Positions 35,226-43,076 of a DNA stretch of 64,000 bases are shown in pieces. The notes below the pieces were generated by a model. That model saw only the letters and a program-made list of their open reading frames with translations. It did not search any database and was not told where the DNA came from. The position numbers and the translations under genes are program-made. Every line of letters begins with the position of its first letter. Within the stretch, counting starts at the first letter, position 1. This DNA comes from Virgibacillus sp. NKC19-16. Lineage in GTDB: Bacteria; Bacillota; Bacilli; Bacillales; Amphibacillaceae. The stretch spans positions 492,001 through 556,000 of the forward strand of contig NZ_CP074373.1 in NCBI RefSeq assembly GCF_021560035.1, read 5' to 3'.

Positions 35226-35365
35226 AAACGAAATCGGTGGGGCCCTAGCCGACTTCCGCCAAATCCGACTTCCGATCTACGGCGTCTGACCTCCATTTTC
35301 AGGCAAATTATTTAATCAATTTTCGAAGCTATGCTACAATATCCTCAAGAAATGAGGTGGATGAT

Positions 35366-36088
35366 ATGAAAATTGAAGTATGGTCAGATTTCGTATGCCC
35401 GTTCTGTTATATCGGCAAGCGAAGATTAGAAATGGCCTTAGAAAATTTCCAGGAAAAAGATAATGTAACTGTAGAATATAAAAGCTATGAACTGGACCCC
35501 AACGCTGAAGAGGGTCCCGGACAGAATATGCATGAATACCTTGCTGCTAACAAAGGAATGTCTATAGAACAGGCGAAAAGCATGAATGAAAGTCTCGGCG
35601 AGCAAGCAGCGGAGGTTGGATTGACATATAACTTTGATACGATGCAACATACGAATACATTTGATGCACATCGTGTAGCACAATACGCAACCAAACAAGA
35701 TAAAGGCAAAGAATTGACTGAACGTCTTCTACATGCCTATTTCACAGAATCAAAATTGATTAGTGATCATGAGACCCTAATCACGCTTGCGGAAGAAGTA
35801 GGCTTAAATGCAGATGAGGTAACAGCATTACTTAAAGTAGATAATTATGCAAACCATGTCCGAGGAGATGAGGAACAGGCCCGTCAAATTGGTGTGCAGG
35901 GCGTTCCATTCTTTGTATTTAATGAAAAATACGCCGTATCTGGAGCCCAACCTACAGAAGTTTTTACAGAAGTTCTTGAACAGGTTTGGGAAGAGGAGAA
36001 TGAGAAACCGGTTCTACAATCACTAAACCCTAAAAAATCCAAAACAACGTATTGTACGGATGAAGGCTGTGAAGTAAGCGAAAATTAA
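35366..36088 (+). CDS. DsbA-family (FrnE-like) oxidoreductase
   Basis: A 240-residue cytoplasmic protein (no signal peptide). The N-terminal thioredoxin strand is followed by the CPFC active site in WSDFVCPFCYIGKRR, then a helical insertion and GVQGVPFFVFNEKYAVSGAQ with the cis-Pro. This is the FrnE/2-hydroxychromene-isomerase branch of the DsbA family. A C-terminal Cys pair (TYCTDEGCEV) may be an extra redox site. GAGGTGG supports ATG 35366 over the GTG at 35357. Confidence 0.88.
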   Translation: MKIEVWSDFVCPFCYIGKRRLEMALENFQEKDNVTVEYKSYELDPNAEEGPGQNMHEYLAANKGMSIEQAKSMNESLGEQAAEVGLTYNFDTMQHTNTFDAHRVAQYATKQDKGKELTERLLHAYFTESKLISDHETLITLAEEVGLNADEVTALLKVDNYANHVRGDEEQARQIGVQGVPFFVFNEKYAVSGAQPTEVFTEVLEQVWEEENEKPVLQSLNPKKSKTTYCTDEGCEVSEN

Positions 36089-36101
36089 ATCGACTGCTTA
36101 G

Positions 36102-36145
36102 AATCACGTAGTAAGAGGACCCGCCTCTTACTACGTGATTTTTTT
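36102..36145 (+). terminator. Strong intrinsic terminator after the FrnE-like gene
   Basis: A 17-bp perfect stem (AATCACGTAGTAAGAGG with its complement) followed by seven T residues. Confidence 0.9.
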
Positions 36146-36146
36146 G

Positions 36147-36235
36147 GCAGTAAGAAAATATAATATATTTTCTCACTGCATAAGTGCAGGCTTTGGCTGT
36201 CACCGAAGATCTTGATGACAACCAAGTTTTCTAAG
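36147..36235 (+). repeat. Two-hairpin interspersed repeat, copy B
   Basis: Hairpin 1 is GCAGT-x-AGAAAATATA with TATATTTTCT-x-ACTGC, then ATAAGTGCA, then hairpin 2 (TGTCA/TGACA) and CCAAGTTTTCTAA. It begins directly after the T-run of the FrnE terminator, as copy A follows a gene end. Confidence 0.8.
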
Positions 36236-36255
36236 CAAAAATAGCTTGGTTCTCG

Positions 36256-36318
36256 TTGACGGAGGATTTTAATGTGGTATAATTATACATAACATCTAAT
36301 TGATAATGAATATCATTC
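36256..36318 (+). promoter_or_regulatory. Promoter and Fur box upstream of yclNOP
   Basis: TTGACG (36256) and TATAAT (36278) with a 16-bp spacer; TGATAATGAATATCATTC, a close match to the Fur consensus, begins 18 bp after the -10. Iron-bound Fur there would block transcription of the transport genes. Confidence 0.75.
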
Positions 36319-36464
36319 TTAATTAGATTCATTAAAAGGTAATAATTATTATAAATAACCACGTTATATATAGTGAAAACCAAATGAGGAGTAATAGAAA
36401 AACAATAGCTTAAGGCCTTTTGCAGACGTGGTTAAGGGGAAGTTTATCTAGAGAAGATCGATCT

Positions 36465-36557
36465 ATGAAACTAAGATACTTATTTATCGCAGTCGGTATC
36501 ATCGGAAGCGGTATATCCATTTATTTGCTGCTGAGGAGAAAGAAAGTTACGAACTAG
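36465..36557 (+). CDS. Putative 30-residue membrane peptide
   Basis: ATG to TAG encodes MKLRYLFIAVGIIGSGISIY, then LLLRRKKVTN: one transmembrane helix with positive residues on both flanks. It lies inside the Fur-regulated leader, 26 bases before yclN. The SD (GAGAAG) is weak. It could be a small accessory subunit, a leader peptide or a chance frame; the composition favours a real membrane peptide. Confidence 0.4.
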   Translation: MKLRYLFIAVGIIGSGISIYLLLRRKKVTN

Positions 36558-36583
36558 GAACAAACAAGTTATGAGGTTTAAGT

Positions 36584-37540
36584 ATGAAACTATGGATATT
36601 AATAATTGTAACTATGATTCTGTCAGTGATATCGCTATTTTTAGGTGCGATAGACATTAGCTTAAGTGACTTGCTGGATTTAGATTCGGATGAGCTACAA
36701 GTCTTTTTAATAAGCAGAGTGCCCCGGTTATTGGCAATTATAATGGCAGGCGCAGGAATGAGTATAGCTGGTCTAATTATGCAGAGTTTGAGTCGAAATA
36801 AATTTGTATCTCCAACAACAGCTGGAACATTGGATGCCGCTAAGCTGGGGATTATGATATCTATGTTGTTTATTACAAATGTCACGTACACACAGCAAGT
36901 TATCTTCAGCTTCGCGTTCTCTTTAGCAGGTACATTCCTTTTCATGCAAATTCTGGACCGCATTAAATTTAAAGATGTTATATTTGTTCCATTAATTGGG
37001 CTTATGTATGGAAATATTCTAGGCTCTATTACTGTATTTTTCGGTTATGAAGCTGATATTCTCCAAAATCTTGAATCCTGGTTTATGGGCAGCTTCACAA
37101 CAATTACTGCTGGTCGTTATGAATTATTATATATAAGTATTCCAGCTATATTACTCGCTTATATTTATGCAAATAAGTTCACCATTGCTGGTATGGGAGA
37201 GGATCTTGCGAAGAACTTAGGGATGAGTTATAAGTTAGTCCTTAATTTAGGTCTTATTCTTGTCGCAGTTATTTCTACATCTGTCGTGTTAACTGTCGGT
37301 GTTATTCCGTTTTTAGGTCTTATTGTGCCTAACATCGTATCTATTTTCATGGGAGATAATATTCGTAAAACAATACCTCTTACAATGGTAGTTGGGGTTG
37401 CATTTTTATTAATTTGCGACATAATCGGTCGTATCATTGTACATCCGTATGAGATACCAGTAAACGTTACAGTGGCAGTAATTGGCAGTGCAATCTTCTT
37501 AATTTTGTTATTTAGGGGGAGAGCATATGCAAAGAAATAG
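36584..37540 (+). CDS. yclN: Siderophore ABC transporter permease (YclN-like)
   Basis: A 318-residue FecCD-family permease with about nine to ten helices. RVPRLLAIIMAGAGMSIAGL is the family signature, and GVIPFLGLIVPNIV is the cytoplasmic coupling region. B. subtilis YclN is half of the petrobactin permease. GAGGT precedes ATG. It overlaps yclO by 14 bases. Fur box upstream. Confidence 0.9.
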   Translation: MKLWILIIVTMILSVISLFLGAIDISLSDLLDLDSDELQVFLISRVPRLLAIIMAGAGMSIAGLIMQSLSRNKFVSPTTAGTLDAAKLGIMISMLFITNVTYTQQVIFSFAFSLAGTFLFMQILDRIKFKDVIFVPLIGLMYGNILGSITVFFGYEADILQNLESWFMGSFTTITAGRYELLYISIPAILLAYIYANKFTIAGMGEDLAKNLGMSYKLVLNLGLILVAVISTSVVLTVGVIPFLGLIVPNIVSIFMGDNIRKTIPLTMVVGVAFLLICDIIGRIIVHPYEIPVNVTVAVIGSAIFLILLFRGRAYAKK

Positions 37541-38483
37541 TAAGAGGTTGATTCTTTTAGCAGTACTGGCAATTATTAGTGTTCTATTATATGCATTTTA
37601 TGATATAAAAGGTGGTTTTGATTACGCCTTTCCCAGACGTGTTATTCGTATAGCGGCAATGATGGTTACAGGGGTAGCTATTTCTTATGCAACAGTTGCC
37701 TTCCAGACCATTACACAAAATCGTATATTAACCCCTTCTATTATGGGGGTTGACTCCATGTATGAAGTAGTGCAGACACTAATTTTCTTCCTTGCAGGCT
37801 CTACGTCGATTTGGGTAGTAAATAATTATTTAAATTTTGGTGCAGCACTTATTGCAATGGTTCTATTTGCGCTTATTTTATATCGGTTTCTATTCAGAAC
37901 AAATAAATATCCAATCTATTTATTGCTGTTAGTTGGTATAATTTTAGGAACTCTTCTCGGGAGTTTGGTAACTTTTCTCCAGGTTTTAATTGATCCTGTA
38001 GAGTATATGAGCTTACAAACATTCTTGTTTGCAAGTTTCATGGATGTTAAAGCAGAAGTTTTGTTTATTGCGATTGCCATATTATTCGCTGCATTTATTT
38101 ACGGCCATCGTATTATGGATCAGCTAAATGTTATGTCGCTTGGTCGTGAAAATGCTATCAATCTTGGTATTAATTACGACCGTATGTTAATGAATATTTT
38201 AATTTTAGCTTCGGTGTTGATTGCTACGTCAACAGCCTTAGTTGGTCCGATTACGTTCTTAGGTTTATTGGTAGCAAACTTATCTTATCAATATTTGGTT
38301 ACATATAAGCACTCAATCCTAATTTTAGGTGCAAGTCTTATAAGTATTATTGCGTTAGTAGGGGGCCAATTTATTGTTGAACATATATTTGAATTGCGTA
38401 CAACATTGAGTGTTATTATTAATTTCATTGGTGGTATTTACTTCATTTACTTATTATTAAAGGAAAGCAGGGCGATAAAATGA
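37527..38483 (+). CDS. yclO: Siderophore ABC transporter permease (YclO-like)
   Basis: A 318-residue FecCD-family permease, partner of YclN. FPRRVIRIAAMMVTGVAISY and LTPSIMGVDSMYEV are the signature regions, and GPITFLGLLVANL is the coupling loop. GGGGGAG lies upstream of ATG. It overlaps the ATPase gene in an ATGA junction. Confidence 0.9.
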   Translation: MQRNSKRLILLAVLAIISVLLYAFYDIKGGFDYAFPRRVIRIAAMMVTGVAISYATVAFQTITQNRILTPSIMGVDSMYEVVQTLIFFLAGSTSIWVVNNYLNFGAALIAMVLFALILYRFLFRTNKYPIYLLLLVGIILGTLLGSLVTFLQVLIDPVEYMSLQTFLFASFMDVKAEVLFIAIAILFAAFIYGHRIMDQLNVMSLGRENAINLGINYDRMLMNILILASVLIATSTALVGPITFLGLLVANLSYQYLVTYKHSILILGASLISIIALVGGQFIVEHIFELRTTLSVIINFIGGIYFIYLLLKESRAIK

Positions 38484-39250
38484 TTAAAATCAAAGAGTTG
38501 ACAAAGCAATTTGGTAAAAAGAATGTTGTGGACAACGTTTCCATAAACATTAAGCCCGGGACGATAACGTCGTTTATTGGTCCGAATGGTGCGGGAAAAT
38601 CTACATTATTGTCAATGGTGAGTCGGTTATTGGATTCTGATACCGGTGAAGTATTACTTGACCAAAATAACGTGAGAAAGTGGAAGTCGAATGAGTTTGC
38701 AAGACGTGTTTCAATTTTAAAACAGTCCAACTTTTTAAATGTACGTTTAACTGTACGTGAATTAATTTCATTTGGCCGTTATCCGTATTCTAAAGGCCGC
38801 TTGACAGCAGAAGACGAAAAGTTTATAGATCAGGCTATTGATTATATGAACTTACATGATATGGAGAATCAGTTGATTGATGAGTTGTCTGGTGGACAAA
38901 AACAGCGCGCATTTATCGCGATGGTAATTGCTCAGGATACAGAATATATATTACTTGATGAGCCTTTAAACAACTTGGACATGAAGCATTCTGTGCAAAT
39001 TATGAAAACACTAAGTAGGCTTGTGAACGAGCTTGGTAAAACGGTTGTTATTGTTTTACATGATATTAATTTTGCATCTGTCTATTCAGATCGTATTGTC
39101 GCGTTAAAGGACGGAAAATTAGTGAAAAACGGCCCGACTAATGAAATCATTAACCCCCAAACCCTTCGTGAAATTTATGAAATGGATATACCAGTTCAGG
39201 AACAGGACGGTTGTCGTATTTGTGTATATTTTAATGCCCATGCAAATTAG
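38480..39250 (+). CDS. yclP: Siderophore ABC transporter ATPase (YclP-like)
   Basis: A 256-residue ATPase of the FepC type. Walker A is GPNGAGKST (residues about 34-42), the signature motif is LSGGQKQRAFIA, and Walker B is YILLDEPLNNLD with a switch His in VLHDIN. It energises YclNO. The transcript ends at a terminator 55 bases on. Confidence 0.94.
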   Translation: MIKIKELTKQFGKKNVVDNVSINIKPGTITSFIGPNGAGKSTLLSMVSRLLDSDTGEVLLDQNNVRKWKSNEFARRVSILKQSNFLNVRLTVRELISFGRYPYSKGRLTAEDEKFIDQAIDYMNLHDMENQLIDELSGGQKQRAFIAMVIAQDTEYILLDEPLNNLDMKHSVQIMKTLSRLVNELGKTVVIVLHDINFASVYSDRIVALKDGKLVKNGPTNEIINPQTLREIYEMDIPVQEQDGCRICVYFNAHAN

Positions 39251-39304
39251 TCGAGAATTTGCACATTTTAATAGATAAGTAATAAACATATTTTCATCCT
39301 ATCA

Positions 39305-39346
39305 GCCCGTATAAACGTATACCCCATCGTTAGGTACGGGCGGTTT
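39305..39346 (+). terminator. Terminator between yclP and yclQ
   Basis: GCCCGTA and TACGGGC enclose a loop with smaller pairing, followed by GGTTTT. It splits yclNOP from yclQ. Confidence 0.65.
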
Positions 39347-39458
39347 TGTGAATAACAACAAAGATTACAGAACTCCCTTTATTAAAGTTGTTATACAACA
39401 TTATAAAATAGTTTCAAAAAATTCATTTAAATTTTTTGAAAAATATTTGTATAAGGTA

Positions 39459-39529
39459 TTGACTAAAAAAATTAATAATTCTATAATGATTATAGTCTCA
39501 ATTGATAATGATAATCATTATCAATTGAG
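39459..39529 (+). promoter_or_regulatory. yclQ promoter with 33-nt perfect Fur palindrome
   Basis: TTGACT (39459) and TATAAT (39482) are separated by 17 bp. A perfect 16-1-16 palindrome at 39497-39529 contains TTGATAATGATAATCATTA, the full Fur consensus. This gives yclQ its own iron-controlled promoter. Confidence 0.88.
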
Positions 39530-39562
39530 CATTAAAAGTAAATATGAGGAGGAATAAATATT

Positions 39563-40645
39563 ATGAACAATAGGAAATTACTTGGCATTATTATTGCAAT
39601 GCTAGTGCTCTTTCTTGTAGCTTGTGGTTCCAATGGATCCGCTGGTGAAGAAGGGAATACAGATTCTGATGAGGAAGGAACAACGGAAGAGGCTACAGAA
39701 GAGAATAATGAAGAGAATGCAGGAGAGAACACAGAAGAAAATGCCGAAGAAGCTGGTTCTACATATCCAATGACAGTTTCTCCAACTCTTTCTTCAACTG
39801 AAAGCAGAGATGGAACTCAAAATAATTTTGAAGATGTAGATTTTGAGTCCCAGCCTGAAAATATTGTTGTATTTGATTATGGTTTCTTAGATACACTGGA
39901 TGCACTTGGAGTTGAAGGGATTGTTGGGGTTCCTCAGGGATCTAGCTTACCAACTCACGTTGAAGATTATAATTCAGAGGAGTATACAAATATCGGTACA
40001 TTAAAAGAACCGCTACTTGAAGATATTGCAGCATTAGAGCCAGATGTAATCTTTATCTCTGGTCGTCAAGCTGCATTTTATGATCAATTGAAAGAAATCA
40101 CGCCTAATGTAGTATTCGTGGGTACTGATCAAGAACAATATTGGGAAACATTTACGGATTCTGTAGATATAGCAGCGGAAATGTTCGGTAAACAAGAGGA
40201 AGCTGAAGAATATATGGCTGATTTAAATTCTAAAGTAGAAGAAATTAATAACCATGCTTCAAATTTTGAATCAAGCTTAGTAACAATGTACAATGAAGGT
40301 CAATTATCTGGTTATTCAACCCCATCCCGTTTTGGTTACGTTTATGATGTATACGGATTCCAGCCAGTGACAGAAGATATCGAATCTTCAAGCCATGGCT
40401 CTAACTTTGGATATGAAGCAATTTTAGAATTCGATCCAGAAGTATTATTTGTAATCGACCGTACTGCAGCTATTGGCGATGATTCAAATATTGAATCTGA
40501 TATGGAAAATGAAATTATTCAACAAACTACTGCTTACCAAAACGATCGTATTGTATACTTAAATGGTCCATTATGGTATTTAGGTGGCGGCGGTTTACAG
40601 TCTGAGCTTGCTAAAGTTGAAGAAATATTATCTGAATTGGAATAG
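39563..40645 (+). CDS. yclQ: Siderophore-binding lipoprotein (YclQ-like)
   Basis: A 360-residue class III substrate-binding protein. The lipobox is FLVACGS (Cys21), followed by a very acidic linker (about 24-65). The two lobes are joined by a long helix; VFDYGFLDTLDALGVEGIVG, TLKEPLLEDIAALEPDVIFI and WYLGGGGLQSELAKVEEIL are family regions. It delivers ferric petrobactin-type siderophore to YclNOP. AGGAGG precedes ATG. A second, broken copy of its tail follows. Confidence 0.92.
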   Translation: MNNRKLLGIIIAMLVLFLVACGSNGSAGEEGNTDSDEEGTTEEATEENNEENAGENTEENAEEAGSTYPMTVSPTLSSTESRDGTQNNFEDVDFESQPENIVVFDYGFLDTLDALGVEGIVGVPQGSSLPTHVEDYNSEEYTNIGTLKEPLLEDIAALEPDVIFISGRQAAFYDQLKEITPNVVFVGTDQEQYWETFTDSVDIAAEMFGKQEEAEEYMADLNSKVEEINNHASNFESSLVTMYNEGQLSGYSTPSRFGYVYDVYGFQPVTEDIESSSHGSNFGYEAILEFDPEVLFVIDRTAAIGDDSNIESDMENEIIQQTTAYQNDRIVYLNGPLWYLGGGGLQSELAKVEEILSELE

Positions 40646-40676
40646 GTTAAATCCGATTGAAGTATAATCCCTATAA

Positions 40677-40757
40677 TTGGATTACTGGTACTTATCCGGT
40701 GGCGGACTAGTTTCCGTATCTGAAATGATTAATGAAATTGACGCTAGTTTGGAATAA
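40677..40757 (+). pseudogene. C-terminal remnant of a second YclQ-like binding protein
   Basis: The frame reads LDYWYLSGGGLVSVSEMINE, then IDASLE and a stop. It parallels the end of YclQ (LWYLGGGGLQ to SELE) 60 bases upstream but is clearly diverged, so it is an old tandem duplicate of which only the last 26 codons survive. Confidence 0.65.
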
Positions 40758-40770
40758 GCGTGTATAGCAA

Positions 40771-40801
40771 AGGCAATCCATATTTGTGGGTTGTCTTTTT
40801 C
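40771..40801 (+). terminator. Intrinsic terminator after yclQ
   Basis: GGCAATCCA pairs with TGGGTTGTC through two wobbles, followed by five T residues. Confidence 0.65.
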
Positions 40802-40993
40802 TAAGGCTGTTTTCTATCGATTGTGGCAGAAATAAGGCATTATAAAAAATGTGTTATTCAAATGTAAAAAAGCAGTCTGAAGCCCTTTTCCCATGGACAT
40901 TGCGAAGGTTCTTTTCTAAGTACGCTGCTTGAAATAGGCAGGAGTTTTGTGGTTGAATAAAGAGAGAACGATTTGAAATGAGGGAATTAATGA

Positions 40994-41707
40994 ATGAAAA
41001 AACTTATTATATTAGCGTTAGCGCTAAGTTTAATGATACTATTGGCTGCCTGTGGAGGAGATGATTCCGGGGAAAGTGAAGGATCAGGCAGTGAAAACAC
41101 AGAGGCTCAGCCATCAGCACAAGAGCCGATAGAGTTTACGGATGAAGAAAAGGTTGCCGAAGATGAATCTGTAGCAGATGTAAATGGTACAGAAATAAAA
41201 GGCAATGAATATAATGCCTTATACCCACAGGTCAAAATGTCTCTTCAGCAAGGTGGACAAGCTTCTGATGATCAAGACCAGGTAAAGGAACTGACGGTTA
41301 ATATGCTTGTAGAGCAAGAATTGATAAATCAAGCTGCAGAAGAACAAGGTGTAGAGGTCACCGATGAAGAAGTTCAGTCTGAATATGACATGATGGAAGA
41401 ACAGGCTGGTGATCAATTGGCATCTGTCTTAGACCAATTCCATTTGACAGAAGAAGCGTTTAAAAACCAATTAAATGATAACTTACTTACAACCAAATAT
41501 ATGGAATCAGAATTTGATATTGAAGTAACGGATGAAGAAGTAGAAGAGTACTATAATCAGTTAACAGAGCAAAGTGATGAAGTCGGAGAATTAGAAGAAG
41601 TGGAAGATCAGATTAGAGAACAACTCAATTTGACTAAAACACAGGAACAGCTGCAAACGGAATTAGAAGAATTAAGAGAACAAGCAGAAGTAGAAATGTT
41701 GATTTAA
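40994..41707 (+). CDS. PrsA/SurA-like lipoprotein without PPIase domain
   Basis: A 237-residue lipoprotein. The signal ends in LLAACGG (Cys20), then an acidic linker (21-55), then a SurA_N-like helical chaperone module (VADVNGTEIKGNEYNALYPQ, LTVNMLVEQELINQAAEEQG, EEYYNQLTEQ). The parvulin domain found between the two helical parts of PrsA is absent. It may help extracytoplasmic folding. Composition is extremely acidic, as in halotolerant species. Followed by a terminator. Confidence 0.8.
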   Translation: MKKLIILALALSLMILLAACGGDDSGESEGSGSENTEAQPSAQEPIEFTDEEKVAEDESVADVNGTEIKGNEYNALYPQVKMSLQQGGQASDDQDQVKELTVNMLVEQELINQAAEEQGVEVTDEEVQSEYDMMEEQAGDQLASVLDQFHLTEEAFKNQLNDNLLTTKYMESEFDIEVTDEEVEEYYNQLTEQSDEVGELEEVEDQIREQLNLTKTQEQLQTELEELREQAEVEMLI

Positions 41708-41737
41708 CATTCCATGAGAAATGACAATACAAATAGT

Positions 41738-41771
41738 CAAAAACGCTTAGATGTAATCTGAGCGTTTTTTA
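41738..41771 (+). terminator. Intrinsic terminator after the SurA-like gene
   Basis: AAAAACGCTTAGAT and ATCTGAGCGTTTTT form a 14-bp stem with a mismatch and 3-base loop, ending in a T-run. Confidence 0.85.
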
Positions 41772-41999
41772 GATAGCGAAGTTTTAAACGTTCTTATCTC
41801 CCAAAGAAGAGCTGAACTCTCAACTCTTCGTATGCTTCTACATTTCATCGAAAAAAAGCGTCCATCCCGAAAGAGGAATGGCACTTCCCGCGAATACGAG
41901 CAGTAAATAGATAATTATATCGATGTCGATCACCTTCTTTATATCCTCATTTAATTGTAGGAAGCTTATACTCTATAAAACTACATATGACTCAACTTC

Positions 42000-42902
42000 T
42001 TACTGAAATTGATTCAGCCTAGAGAAAAATTCCTTAACAAAATCATAAAAGACCTTTTCAGAAGGTGCGAGTTCTTTATTTTTCTTCTTAATAACCCCAA
42101 CGGTCCTTCTGATTTGGGGGCTATTAATCGGAATCTTTACTGTCATCCGTGGTGTTGACTCCTGAAATGTGCTCTCAGGCAGTAGTGTTACACCAATACT
42201 GGCGGCTACTAGTCCTTTGATCGCGTCCAGGTCTTCTCCTTCTGATGAGATTTTGGGAGCAAACCCTGCTTGCCTGCATGCGTCTACAAGGATTTTCTCT
42301 AAAATAAATCCATGTGGAAAACTGACAAAATCATCTTCCTTCAATTCGCTAAGATGCAGTTTTTCGCTTTTTGCTAATGGATGTGATAAGGGGATTAGTG
42401 CTGAAATGCTTTCGGCGAATAAGATACTGCTTTCGATATCAGGTTCATTCTTGGGGACAGGGCCGAGAAAAGCAACGTCGATATCGCTTTTTTTAACGGA
42501 ATCGATCAAAAATTTATAAGATCCTTGACGCAATTGAAAGGAAATATTGGGATATTGCCCCTTAAATGCTGAAATGACATTTGGCAGCAGATGATTGGAT
42601 AAACTTGTTGGAAAACCGATTTTAATGGTTCCACGCTCCGGATCCAAGTATTCATCTATTTGTTTTTTAGCATTATCAGCGGCCTTCACTACCATTTCGG
42701 CATGTGATAAAAATATCCTTCCAATGTTCGTTAATTTAATATTCCTGCCTTCCCGATCAAATAAAGCAACTCCAAGTTCGGCTTCTAAATTGGCAATCTG
42801 CGTACTTATCGCTGATTGCGCAACATGCAGGTGTACAGCTGCTTCAGATACGTGTTCGCGCTCAGCAACTTCCATAAAATAATGTAATTGACGAAGTTCC
42901 AT
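42000..42902 (-). CDS. gltC: LysR-type activator of glutamate synthase
   Basis: A 300-residue LysR regulator. Residues 1-60 form the helix-turn-helix (MELRQLHYFMEVAEREHVSE, HVAQSAISTQIANLE), and the rest is the effector domain. By memory it closely follows B. subtilis GltC, including DEYLDPERGTIKIGFPTSLS and EGEDLDAIKGLVAA. ATG 42902 is chosen because GGAGGA lies 6 bases away. It is divergent from gltAB and should activate it when nitrogen demand is high and repress itself. Confidence 0.92.
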   Translation of the reverse strand: MELRQLHYFMEVAEREHVSEAAVHLHVAQSAISTQIANLEAELGVALFDREGRNIKLTNIGRIFLSHAEMVVKAADNAKKQIDEYLDPERGTIKIGFPTSLSNHLLPNVISAFKGQYPNISFQLRQGSYKFLIDSVKKSDIDVAFLGPVPKNEPDIESSILFAESISALIPLSHPLAKSEKLHLSELKEDDFVSFPHGFILEKILVDACRQAGFAPKISSEGEDLDAIKGLVAASIGVTLLPESTFQESTPRMTVKIPINSPQIRRTVGVIKKKNKELAPSEKVFYDFVKEFFSRLNQFQ

Positions 42903-42922
42903 CTCCATTCCTCCACCCATCT

Positions 42923-42987
42923 ATCTGGAATACAGATTGATTTGATCTTAATTATATATTGTTTCGATTGATTTGAAAACCTATAAT
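42923..42987 (+). promoter_or_regulatory. gltA promoter with GltC-type dyad
   Basis: ATCTGGAATACAGAT (42923-42937), a LysR T-N11-A dyad, is centred about 64 bp before the predicted gltA start. TTGTTT (42959) and TATAAT (42982) have a 17-bp spacer. The geometry matches the GltC box I of B. subtilis. Confidence 0.7.
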
Positions 42988-43076
42988 AATAATCAGACAC
43001 TTTTCCTACTTACGCAAATATTGAAATTACCGTGATTAAGTTATTCGATCAAAACTATAATGAGGAGGAATTATCG

